A stretch of DNA of 64,000 bases. It comes from Melieria omissa (lineage: Eukaryota; Arthropoda; Insecta; Diptera; Ulidiidae). Below are positions 12,101-21,597 of this stretch, piece by piece (position 1 is the stretch's first letter; each line of letters begins with the position of its first letter). The stretch covers positions 124,001 to 188,000 of the forward strand of contig CAXARI010000118.1 in the NCBI GenBank assembly GCA_963971225.1, written 5' to 3'. The notes under the pieces are model-generated. The model did not search any database. It was not told the DNA's origin and saw only the letters and a program-made list of their open reading frames with translations. A program made the position numbers and the translations under genes.

Positions 12101-13151
12101 ATTAAAATCCGTTAACGGGTCGAGATTTAACAGCCATAATTTCGATCATGCTGCCGGTGGGATATTTTTTTTATTTACCAAATTGGTGAAAGGTGGTCAC
12201 TCTGGCTTGTGCGTACTTAGGTTCCACAAGCATTTGATGGGTTATATAGATCAGAGGTGCATTCTTTCAATCAGTCGTGGTTGTGACAGCAACGAAGCAA
12301 CACGTGTGGGGGCTGCGCGGATTTTTGTTTTGTTGCCTCAAGAAATTCTATGTATGAAAAAAAATTAGATGCTTTTTTGTTGTAGTTTTTGTTTTGGCGA
12401 TTGGTTGGCCTTTCGGCAATGACAAATGGGAACATTATATATTTTTCACTTATAATTTTAAGGGTCAAGCGAAATGCACAATGTGCTTTCAACTAATTCA
12501 ATTAATTAAATAATTTGTTTGCATTTTTTTGGGCAACTTTAAATGTATTGGTTTTTGCTTTTCCATAAGAAGACTTTGGGCACCCCTGATATAGATGTAT
12601 CATGTGGTCGATATCACTTTTCCACAACGAAATTCTCCTGCATTATCTGAGATAGCGAGAAGATTGACCCCATTTATGAAAGCTCAAAACTCCAGCTAGG
12701 TTTTAAGGTTATTATTTTTTCTATAAACCTAGAATCATCATATTTTACAAGCATTTTATCGATTTTGCAGTAGGCAGCCATATAATGTCACACTTGCGCA
12801 TCGATCTGTTCATGATTGCCGAATAGTAATCAAATTATTGATTTAATTTGATAAAGCTGCAATCTCTAGCTACATTTTAAGGGGTTTTTTATTAACGTAA
12901 CCCATACCGTTTGGAATCTATAAGCACTTTAGTGGTGAGTGTGTATTTTGTAATAATTATTATTATGATTGTGCGTACTTAGGTTCCACAAGCATTTGAT
13001 TGGTTATATAGATCAGAGGTGCATTCTTTCAATCAGTCGTTGTTGTGACAGCAACGAAGCAACACGTGTGGGGCTGCACGGCAGCCATTTAATATCACTC
13101 TTGCGCATCGATCTGTTCATGATTGCCGAATAGTAAGTAGAGTAGTAGACA

Positions 13152-13479
13152 GCCGCCGTGGCTCAGTTGGTTAGTGCGCGGTCCAAGCGAGTCGCATGCA
13201 GAGCGACGCTAGTTCGAATTCTGCATGTAGTAACACCTAAAAAAAAATAACGGGAAACTCGTTTTCTCTTTCGGTGGCTGTCCTCTCAGCTGGAAATGGC
13301 AAACCTCTGAGAGTAAAAATTGCCTATGAAAAAGCTCCCAACCTGCCGTTCGGAACCGGCATAAAACTGTAGGTCCCTTCCACCCGCGTACAAAATTCAC
13401 ACGCACAACACGGGTGGTTGCGGGAAGCTAGGCCTTAGTCTCGCGTAAGCGGGCTGTCGTGCCAATCAATTATTATTAT
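13152..13479 (+). mobile_element. tRNA-derived SINE, copy 7
   Basis: Full-length. Upstream satellite carries GGCTGCACGG and TTTAATATCAC in place of GGCTGCGCGG and TTTAATGTCAC. These flanking variants are shared with the copies at 15994, 26095 and 47733. Confidence 0.8.
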
Positions 13480-15993
13480 GATTGTGCGTACTTAGGTTCC
13501 ACAAGCATTTGATTGGTTATATAGATCAGAGGTGCATTCTTTCAATCAGTCGTTGTTGTGACAGCAACGAAGCAACACGTGTGGGGGCTGCGCGGATTTT
13601 TGTTTTGTTGCCTCAAGAAATTCTATGTATGAAAAAAATTAGATGCTTTTGTTGTTGTAGTTTTTGTTTTGGCGATTGGTTGGCCTTTCGGCAATGTCAA
13701 ATAGGAACATTATATTTTTTTCACTTATAATTGTAAGGGTCAAGCGAAATGCACAATGTGCTTTCAACTAATTAAATAATTTGTTTGCATTTTTTTTGGG
13801 CAACTTTACATGTATTGGTTTTTGCTTTTCCATAAGAAGATTTTGGGCACCCCCTGATATAGATGTATCATGTGGTCGATATCACTTTTCCACAACGAAA
13901 TTCTCCTGCATTATTTGAGATAACGAGAAGATTGACCCCATTTATGAAAGCTCAAAACTCCAGCTAGGTTTTAAGGTTATTATTTTTTCTATAAACCTAG
14001 AATCATCATATTTTACAAGCATTTTATCGATTTTGCAGTAGGCAGCCATTTAATGTCACCCTTGCGCATCGATCTGTTCATGATTGCCGAACAGTAATCA
14101 AATTATTGATTTAATTTGATAAAGCTGCATTCTCTAGCTACATTTTAAGGGGTTTTTTATTAACGTAACCCATACCGTTTGGAATCTATAAGCACTTTAG
14201 TGGTGAGTGTGTATTTTGTAATAGGCAGTTTTTCAATGTTATCCTTGCGCATCGATATGCTCATTATTCCTGACGGATAATGAAAAGTTAGGGACCAATA
14301 TAGAAAGCATAAGACTCTGGCTAAATTTTAAGGGGTCAATTATTAATATGCACTTATGCATTTGGTGTTGACAAGCATTTTAGTGGTTGCACCCAAGTAG
14401 CAATTTTTTCAAAGTCACCGTTCCAAATCGATTTGCTTTCGAACCTTGGGGTATAGAAGGATGATTGATACCATTATAGAAAGCATACGAGTCTAGCTAA
14501 ATAATAAGGCATAATATTATTAAAATCCGTTAACGGGTCGAGATTTAACAGCCATAATTTCGATCATGCTGCCGGTGGGATATTTTTTTTATTTACCAAA
14601 TTGGTGAAAGGTGGTCACTCTGGCTTGTGCGTACTTAGGTTCCACAAGCATTTGATGGGTTATATAGATCAGAGGTGCATTCTTTCAATCAGTCGTGGTT
14701 GTGACAGCAACGAAGCAACACGTGTGGGGGCTGCGCGGATTTTTGTTTTGTTGCCTCAAGAAATTCTATGTATGAAAAAAAATTAGATGCTTTTTTGTTG
14801 TAGTTTTTGTTTTGGCGATTGGTTGGCCTTTCGGCAATGACAAATGGGAACATTATATATTTTTCACTTATAATTTTAAGGGTCAAGCGAAATGCACAAT
14901 GTGCTTTCAACTAATTCAATTAATTAAATAATTTGTTTGCATTTTTTTGGGCAACTTTAAATGTATTGGTTTTTGCTTTTCCATAAGAAGACTTTGGGCA
15001 CCCCTGATATAGATGTATCATGTGGTCGATATCACTTTTCCACAACGAAATTCTCCTGCATTATCTGAGATAGCGAGAAGATTGACCCCATTTATGAAAG
15101 CTCAAAACTCCAGCTAGGTTTTAAGGTTATTATTTTTTCTATAAACCTAGAATCATCATATTTTACAAGCATTTTATCGATTTTGCAGTAGGCAGCCATA
15201 TAATGTCACACTTGCGCATCGATCTGTTCATGATTGCCGAATAGTAATCAAATTATTGATTTAATTTGATAAAGCTGCATTCTCTAGCATTCTCAACATT
15301 TTAAGGGGTTTTTTATTAACGTAACCCATACCGTTTGGAATCTATAAGCACTTTAGTGGTGAGTGTGTATTTTGTAATAGGCAGTTTTTCAATGTTATCC
15401 TTGCGCATCGATATGCTCATTATTCCTGAAGGATAATGAAAAGTTAGGGACCAATATAGAAAGCATAAGACTCTGGCTAAATTTTAAGGGGTCAATTATT
15501 AATATGCACTTATGCATTTGGTGTTGACAAGCATTTTAGTGGTCGCACCCAAGTAGCAATTTTTTCAAAGTCACCGTTCCAAATCGATTTGCTTTCGAAC
15601 CTTGGGGTATAGAAGGATGATTGATACCATTATAGAAAGCATACGAGTCTAGCTAAATAATAAGGCATAATATTATTAAAATCCGTTAACGGGTCGAGAT
15701 TTAACAGCCATAATTTCGATCATGCTGCCGGTGGGATATTTTTTTTATTTACCAAATTGGTGAAAGGTGGTCACTCTGGCTTAATTTTGACGCCATTTTG
15801 ATTAAAGTGATTGTGCGTACTTAGGTTCCACAAGCATTTGATTGGTTATATAGATCAGAGGTGCATTCTTTCAATCAGTCGTTGTTGTGACAGCAACGAA
15901 GCAACACGTGTGGGGCTGCACGGCAGCCATTTAATATCACTCTTGCGCATCGATCTGTTCATGATTGCCGAATAGTAAGTAGAGTAGTAGACA

Positions 15994-16321
15994 GCCGCCG
16001 TGGCTCAGTTGGTTAGTGCGCGGTCCAAGCGAGTCGCATGCAGAGCGACGCTAGTTCGAATTCTGCATGTAGTAACACCTAAAAAAAAATAACGGGAAAC
16101 TCGTTTTCTCTTTCGGTGGCTGTCCTCTCAGCTGGAAATGGCAAACCTCTGAGAGTAAAAATTGCCTATGAAAAAGCTCCCAACCTGCCGTTCGGAACCG
16201 GCATAAAACTGTAGGTCCCTTCCACCCGCGTACAAAATTCACACGCACAACACGGGTGGTTGCGGGAAGCTAGGCCTTAGTCTCGCGTAAGCGGGCTGTC
16301 GTGCCAATCAATTATTATTAT
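15994..16321 (+). mobile_element. tRNA-derived SINE, copy 8
   Basis: Full-length, with the GGCTGCACGG flank variant. It lies 533 bp upstream of the LTR retrotransposon and is duplicated with it to 26095 (offset 10101). Confidence 0.8.
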
Positions 16322-16850
16322 GATTGTGCGTACTTAGGTTCCACAAGCATTTGATTGGTTATATAGATCAGAGGTGCATTCTTTCAATCAGTCGTTGTTG
16401 TGACAGCAACGAAGCAACACGTGTGGGGGCTGCGCGGATTTTTGTTTTGTTGCCTCAAGAAATTGTATGTATGAAAAAAAATTAGATGCTTTTGTTGTTG
16501 TAGTTTTTGTGTTGGCGATTGGTTGGCCTTTCGGCAATGACAAATGGGAACATTATATTTTTTTCACTTATAATTTTAAGGGTCAAGCGAAATGCACAAT
16601 GTGCTTTCAAATAATTAAATAATTTGTTTGAATTTTTTTTGGGCAACTTTACATGTATTGGTTTTTGCTTTTCCATAAGAAGATTTTGGGCACCCCCTGA
16701 TATAGATGTATCATGTGGTCGATATCACTTTTCCACAACGAAATTCTCCTGCATTATTTGAGATAACGAGAAGATTGACCCCATTTATGAAAGCTCAAAA
16801 CTCCAGCTAGGTTTTAAGGTTATTATTTTTTCTATAAACCTAGAATCATC

Positions 16851-16854
16851 ATAT
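16851..16854. repeat. Target-site duplication of LTR element copy 1 (left)
   Basis: ATAT here and again at 19985-19988 flanks the element. The uninterrupted satellite reads ATCATCATATTTTACAAGC at this position, so insertion duplicated 4 bp. That is within the 4-6 bp usual for LTR retrotransposons. Confidence 0.85.
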
Positions 16855-17247
16855 TGTTACGAATTTTACTTCACAGGTTCGTTTTGATTGTATTTGAAAA
16901 TAAAACAACTTCAGTTATCCAGCGCAACTTGTTCTACTTTACACTGCTACTATTGCATGTTTTCCCATTGCTTGCTCAACACAGACTCGACCCCTTGCGC
17001 TGCCACTGCTGCTTTTATACCACTTTTCTTATCGCGCCGAAGTTTCTTGCAACTTCTAATTGGAAAGCGCTCGACCATTCTCGCACAGCCCATTTCGAGA
17101 ACCATCCTTGCCATATCGGACTATACCAAGCGAATTTATAACAGTTTTGCTGTACTTCACAGTGCATGCCTAAAAGTATGCTTGCAAAACATTCGTGCGG
17201 AGAAAGGCATTCCTGTACAGTGCGGCACAGAATTTCTCATCGTATCA
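16855..17247 (-). repeat. 3' LTR of retrotransposon copy 1 (393 bp, variant internal block)
   Basis: It matches the 5' LTR closely at both ends but differs completely in a block of about 50-80 bp after GTTATCCAG (about 16931-16974), which makes it 30 bp shorter. The 5' LTR has AATAAA on the element strand in that block; this LTR does not. The TATA box (TATAAAA on the minus strand, 17013-17019) is retained. Unequal LTRs in one insertion are unexpected, because reverse transcription normally makes them identical. Confidence 0.88.
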
Positions 17248-17260
17248 CTGCCCATCACTT
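17248..17260 (-). promoter_or_regulatory. Polypurine-like tract next to the 3' LTR
   Basis: On the element strand the sequence abutting the 3' LTR is AAGTGATGGGCAG, 10 purines of 13. It sits where the plus-strand primer of an LTR element is expected, overlapping the end of the integrase remnant frame. Assigned mainly by position. Confidence 0.5.
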
Positions 17261-18023
17261 AGACTTGTTCGTCCCGAACAAGTACCGAGGCTCCGCCGGA
17301 GTAAGATGCCAGGCGCTCCAAATGGACTACTTTCAGCCTGGCGTTTCCGCTACAGCAGCGTTGAACCCTGTACACCACGTCATTAATCCTGGTCACGACC
17401 TTGTATGGTCCTTCCCATGACGTTTGAAGCTTTGGAGACAAACCTTTCCTGCGCTGCGGGTTGTAAAGCATTACCAGATCGCCTTCTTGGAACCCCTCTG
17501 GGTTAGCCCGTAGACCATAGCTCACTTTCAACCTGCTTTCAACTAGTAGAGTGCGGCTCCGCGATCTTCTCCTTGGCCCTTTCGCAGCCGAACACCAATT
17601 ACAACCTCTGATTCACTCAGCGACAGACTCCTGGCATCCTACCCAATAGAACCGCCTTCTTATCTTGGCGACAGTTTTTGCGATGCCTAGGTGCCCTCCA
17701 CTGGAGTCGTTATGGTTTTCCTCGATGACATCGTCGATTCGGCCTCTCGGGACCACTATTAGTGATTTTCTGGCCCTGCCATCCCTGCTCTCCCACTCGC
17801 GGTATAGGCAGCCATCCTGCAGACGTAGACTTTGCCACTGTGCCCAGTAAGCCTTCGCGATCGGGCTCTCACCAGCCATCTCCTGCCAGTCCGGCCGTAA
17901 TCTCTGCACTTTGCCTTTGATGATCTTCGCGAGATCCGTATCCTTGCGCTGGTCCTTCTGTAGCCTTTCCGCAAGCCAATCTTCCTCTTGCAGAACTCTT
18001 ACCGACCGAACATCCACAATTTG
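17259..18023 (-). pseudogene. Integrase remnant (pol), zinc-binding and GPY/F parts only
   Basis: Directly downstream of gag and in the same frame. The first part (to about 17616) ends in an integrase zinc-binding domain: H-x6-H (residues 102 and 109 counted from a GTG at 18017), then FYW, with the C-x2-C half (CNWC) at about 17592-17603. An in-frame TGA at 17613-17615 separates the His pair from the Cys pair, probably a former Trp codon. After the Cys pair, about 60 bp lead straight to the C-terminal part, with the SWEGPYKVV (GPY/F) motif. The DDE catalytic core is deleted. Protease, RT and RNase H are also missing between gag and this fragment. The frame stays open to the TAA at 17259, so both large deletions kept phase. 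Confidence 0.88.
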
Positions 18024-19499
18024 TCACTCGTTTTCGGCCTGCGAATTATGCCTGCGGTCGGTCTCGCACGAATGGTGTGGCAGAGCGTCATCCCTTCTTG
18101 GCGACGTCTTTTGTCCGGAACGCTTTTCTCGCAGATGGCAGTCTCGTGATATGTGGCCTTGCTTGCCACATCGCCAGCAACTGACTCGAGATGATACTGC
18201 CCGCAGCCCCGCTGGTGCCCCCGAGCTCACTGTCTGGCTTTGCGTGACACGTCCAGATTGGACCCCATGCATCTCCGCAGATGAATGTCGAAAACTTCCC
18301 CTCCAGGCCGCCTCATACGTCAATGCGCTTGTCACCGTCTCACGGAATGTCGGCTTGCCCATCATCAATGCACTGCGTCGTGTCTCCGGGTCATGAAGAC
18401 CTTCAATAAACGCCTCAATCTTCATCCTCTCGAGATAATCAGCGCCGAATTTCGGGTAGCACAACTGTACGAGCCGCTCAATGTCTGCTGCATACGTCTG
18501 CAGCGCCTCGTCTGCTCTTTGCCAGCGGTTCTTCAGCTCGCAATAATACAGCGTTTTGTTGTGCTCGTCACTGTATCTGGCTGCCAATGCCCTCATGACG
18601 GTCTCGTAATCACCTCTCAAACCTTCCGAAACTGTTTGTATTACCTCAGCCGCACGACCTCTTAGAGCCAGTATCAGCCTCCGACCTTTCCTAACATTGG
18701 TCCACTGACTCTCCAAAGCAGCCATCTCGAATTCTAGTTTGAATGTGGCAAACGACGTAGTACCGTCATAAGTAGGCACTTCTATGGCAAAACTTTCCGG
18801 AGCCGGCGGCAAACATTCTCGTGGCTGTACTTCTCTAAGCCGCTCGTCGATTTTTCTGTTTACCGAATCCTCCAGACTGTCAACTCGTTTGTTCAAGGAA
18901 TCATCCAAGTCATTAACTCGTCTGTTCAGAGAATCATCCAGGCCGTCGACTCGTCTATCCAAGTGTTCCACTTGCGCTCCCAGGTGCTCCACCTTCACAT
19001 CAAGCTTGTTTGAGAATTCTTCCACTTTCTGCTCCAAGCGCGCAGAATTTCCCTGAAGCTTGGTTTCCATTCGCTCCGCTACTTCTCGGTTCGCCGATTC
19101 CATTTTCACTATTTCTTGATTCGTACTTTCCAGTTTCGCTGCAATCTGCGCCGACATTTCACGATTTTCATTTTCCATTTTGGCTGCCATTTCACGGTTG
19201 GAAGTCTCAAACATGCCTTTAAGTGCAACCATAAGCTGGCTCATGTCCATTGCTTGTAGTGGCGCAGCCGCTGCAGTCGTACTTTGCAATGACGCAGCAC
19301 CAACAGGCGATTCCTCCACCTTGGCCGACGCCTCTTGTTCCTGCGTTCCGAACTCATGTGCAGCCCAATCGATGCCTCGTGACTCACACGCCTCTCGCAA
19401 GCGCAGCTGCAACTCCACCTTACCGCCAGCAGTCGGCAAATTCCAGGCCGCCAGCTCCTTCCTCAGCTGGTCAACCTTCAGCAGCTCCAGTTTAACCAT
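18024..19499 (-). CDS. gag: Retrotransposon Gag polyprotein with SAP domain, coiled coil and CCHC zinc knuckle (copy 1)
   Basis: An intact 491-codon frame starting at the ATG about 50 bp after the primer-binding site. Residues 1-40 resemble a SAP-type DNA-binding helix pair (VDQLRKELAAWNLPTAGGK). Residues about 95-225 are a long coiled coil with repeated NREMA/NREV segments and then four turns of an 11-residue repeat (LDDSLNRRVND type, about 180-220). Residues about 238-400 match the retrotransposon gag capsid-like region (YDGTTSFATFKLEFE, then RYSDEHNKTLYYCEL). C441-x2-C444-x4-H449-x4-C454 is a CCHC knuckle for RNA binding, followed by a basic tail. It would assemble cytoplasmic particles and package element RNA. 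It stops at TGA 18024-18026 with pol remnants in frame beyond. The family is clear; expression is unknown. Confidence 0.93.
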   Translation of the reverse strand: MVKLELLKVDQLRKELAAWNLPTAGGKVELQLRLREACESRGIDWAAHEFGTQEQEASAKVEESPVGAASLQSTTAAAAPLQAMDMSQLMVALKGMFETSNREMAAKMENENREMSAQIAAKLESTNQEIVKMESANREVAERMETKLQGNSARLEQKVEEFSNKLDVKVEHLGAQVEHLDRRVDGLDDSLNRRVNDLDDSLNKRVDSLEDSVNRKIDERLREVQPRECLPPAPESFAIEVPTYDGTTSFATFKLEFEMAALESQWTNVRKGRRLILALRGRAAEVIQTVSEGLRGDYETVMRALAARYSDEHNKTLYYCELKNRWQRADEALQTYAADIERLVQLCYPKFGADYLERMKIEAFIEGLHDPETRRSALMMGKPTFRETVTSALTYEAAWRGSFRHSSAEMHGVQSGRVTQSQTVSSGAPAGLRAVSSRVSCWRCGKQGHISRDCHLREKRSGQKTSPRRDDALPHHSCETDRRHNSQAENE

Positions 19500-19548
19500 G
19501 TCTGCGTTTTTATAATTTTATTTTACTTTCAGTAATACAATCCTGACT

Positions 19549-19559
19549 TTCTGACACCA
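19549..19559 (-). promoter_or_regulatory. Primer-binding site of LTR element copy 1
   Basis: On the element strand TGGTGTCAGAA starts 2 nt after the 5' LTR. TGG at its start matches the CCA end of a tRNA. The following bases fit the tRNA-Leu type of site described for micropia/mdg3-like fly elements, though only about 11 bases agree. The position is strong; the tRNA identity is tentative. Confidence 0.65.
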
Positions 19560-19561
19560 AA

Positions 19562-19984
19562 TGTTACGAATTTTACTTCACAGGTTCGTTTTGATTGCAT
19601 TTGAAAATAAAACAACTTCAGTTATCCAGTGCAACGTAGTCAAAACTAACAATCGCTTTATTTCGCAGATTTACGCTTCGCTTGTATCTACACTTGTTAC
19701 CACTTTGCTTGCTCAACACAGACTCAACCCCTTGCGCTGCCACTGCTGCTTTTATACCACTTTTCTTATCGCGCCGAAGTTTCTTGCAACTTCTAATTGG
19801 AAAGCGCTCGACCATTCTCGCACAGCCCATTTCGAGAACCATCCTTGCCATATCGGACTATACCAAGCGAATTTATAACAGTTTTGCTGTACTTCACAGT
19901 GCATGCCTAAAAGTATGCTTGGAAAACATTCGTGCGGAGAAAGGCATTCCTGTACAGTGCGGCACAGAATTTCTCATCGTATCA
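19562..19984 (-). repeat. 5' LTR of retrotransposon copy 1 (423 bp)
   Basis: TG..CA ends on both strands and a TATA box on the element strand (TATAAAA, 19750-19756). About 90 bp downstream in transcription order is AATAAA (19657-19662), the expected polyadenylation signal. Close in length and similar in ends and R region to the solo LTR at 38143-38564. Confidence 0.9.
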
Positions 19985-21270
19985 ATATTTTACAAGCATT
20001 TTATCGATTTTGCAGTAGGCAGCCATTTAATGTCACCCTTGCGCATCGATCTGTTCATGATTGCCGAATAGTAATCAAATTATTGATTTAATTTGATAAA
20101 GCTGCATTCTCTAGCTACATTTTAAGGGGTTTTTTATTAACGTAACCCATACCGTTTGGAATCTATAAGCACTTTAGTGGTGAGTGTGTATTTTGTAATA
20201 GGCAGTTTTTCAATGTTATCCTTGCGCATCAATATGCTCATTATTCCTGAAGAATAATGAAAAGGTAGGGACCAATATAGAAAGCATAAGACTCTGGCTA
20301 AATTTTAAGGGGTCAATTATTAATATGCACTTATGCATTTGGTGTTGACAAGCATTTTAGTGGTTGCACCCAAGTAGCAATTTTTTCAAAGTCACCGTTC
20401 CAAATCGATTTGCTTTCGAACCTTGTGGTATAGAAGGATGATTGATACCATTATAGAAAGCATACGAGTCTAGCTAAATAATAAGGCATAATATTATTAA
20501 AATACGTTAACAGGTCGAGATTTAACAGCCATAATTTCGATCATGCTGGCGGTGGGATATTTTTTGTATTTACCAAATTGGTGAAAGGTGGTCACTCTGG
20601 CTTAATTTTGACGCCATTTTGATTAAAATGATTGTGCGTACTTAGGTTCCACAAGCATTTGATTGATTATGTAGATCAGAGGTGCATTCTTTCAATCAGT
20701 CGTTGTTGTGACAGCAACGAAGCAACACGTGTGGGGGCTGCGTGGATTTTTGTTTTGTTGCCTCAAGAAATTGTATGTATGAAAAAAAATTAGATGCTTT
20801 TGTTGTTGTAGTTTTTGTTTTGGCGATTGGTTGGCCTTTCGGCAATGACAAATGGGAACATTATATTGTTTTCACTTATAATTTTAAGGGTCAAGCGAAA
20901 TGCACAATGTGCTTTTAACTAATTCAATTAATTAAATAAGTTGTTTGCATTTTTTTGGGCAACTTTACATGTATTGGTTTTTGCTTTTCCATAAGAAGAT
21001 TTTGGGCACCCCTGATATAGATGTATCATGTGGTAGATATAACTTTTCCACAACGAAATTCTCCTGCATTATCTGAGATAGCGAGAAGATTGACCCCATT
21101 TATGAAAGCTCAAAACTCCAGCTAGGTTTTAAGGATATTATTTTTTCTATAAACCTAGAATCATCATATTTTACAAGCATTTTATCGATTTTGCAGTAGG
21201 CAGCCATTTAATGTCACTCTTGCGCATCGATCTGTTCATGATTGCCGAATAGTAAGTAGAGTAGTAGACA

Positions 21271-21597
21271 GCCGCCGTGGCTCAGTTGGTTAGTGCGCGG
21301 TCCAAGCGAGTCGCATGCAGAGCGACGCTAGTTCGAATTCTGCATGTAGTAACACCTAAAAACAATAACGGGAAACTCGTTTTCTCTTTCGGTGGCTGTC
21401 CTCTCAGCTGGAAATGGCAAACCTCTGAGAGTAAAAATTGCCTATGAAAAAGCTCCCAACCTGTCGTTCGGAACCGGCATAAAACTGTAGGTCCCTTCCA
21501 CCCGCGTACAAAATTCACACGCACAACACGGGTGGTTGCGGGAAGCTAGGCCTTAGTCTCGCGTAAGCGGGCTGTCGTGCCAATCAATTATTATTAT
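21271..21597 (+). mobile_element. tRNA-derived SINE, copy 9
   Basis: Full-length with A and B boxes. The oligo-A stretch is altered to AAAAACAATAACG and it carries the CTGTCGTTCGG variant. It lies in a 968-bp unit whose upstream satellite joins subrepeat 2 directly to the SINE. Confidence 0.8.

Larger units (their letters stand above)
1..16854 (+). repeat. Complex satellite array, + arm block 1 (about 1.17-kb unit and derivatives)
   Basis: Tandem units were phased on the anchor CACTTATAAT, found at 410, 2608, 4303, 5477, 7674, 9369, 10543, 11304, 12447, 13722, 14865 and 16565. Spacings are 2198, 1695, 1174, 2197, 1695, 1174, 761, 1143, 1275, 1143 and 1700 bp. The long classes carry SINE modules, the 761 class lacks subrepeats 3 and 4, and the 1143 class lacks 31 bp after the CACTCTGGCTT motif (for example near 12210). 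No protein-coding signal is present: all frames are short and recur only because the repeat recurs. Stretches between SINE copies hold only satellite. Seen directly by reading the sequence; the heterochromatic location is inference. Confidence 0.95.
16855..19984 (-). mobile_element. Ty3/gypsy-type LTR retrotransposon, internally deleted, copy 1
   Basis: A 3130-bp element in reverse orientation with TG..CA ends and ATAT target duplications. In element order it has a 5' LTR (19984-19562), a primer-binding site, gag, a short integrase remnant, a polypurine-like tract and a 3' LTR (17247-16855). Protease, reverse transcriptase, RNase H and the integrase catalytic core are absent, so it cannot replicate alone. 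Because it retains gag and the cis sequences, it resembles the gag-only non-autonomous elements known in plants and animals. No envelope frame is seen. The whole element recurs at 26956-30085. Confidence 0.92.

Noticed and set aside
16855..19984. An endogenous retrovirus with an envelope gene
   Set aside because: No envelope-like frame lies between the integrase end and the 3' LTR. The TAA at 17259 falls at the polypurine-like tract, so there is no room for one.
16854..20091. Several + strand frames of 60-160 codons across the LTR element, and the same set near 27-30 kb
   Set aside because: Antisense shadows of gag, the integrase remnant and the LTRs.
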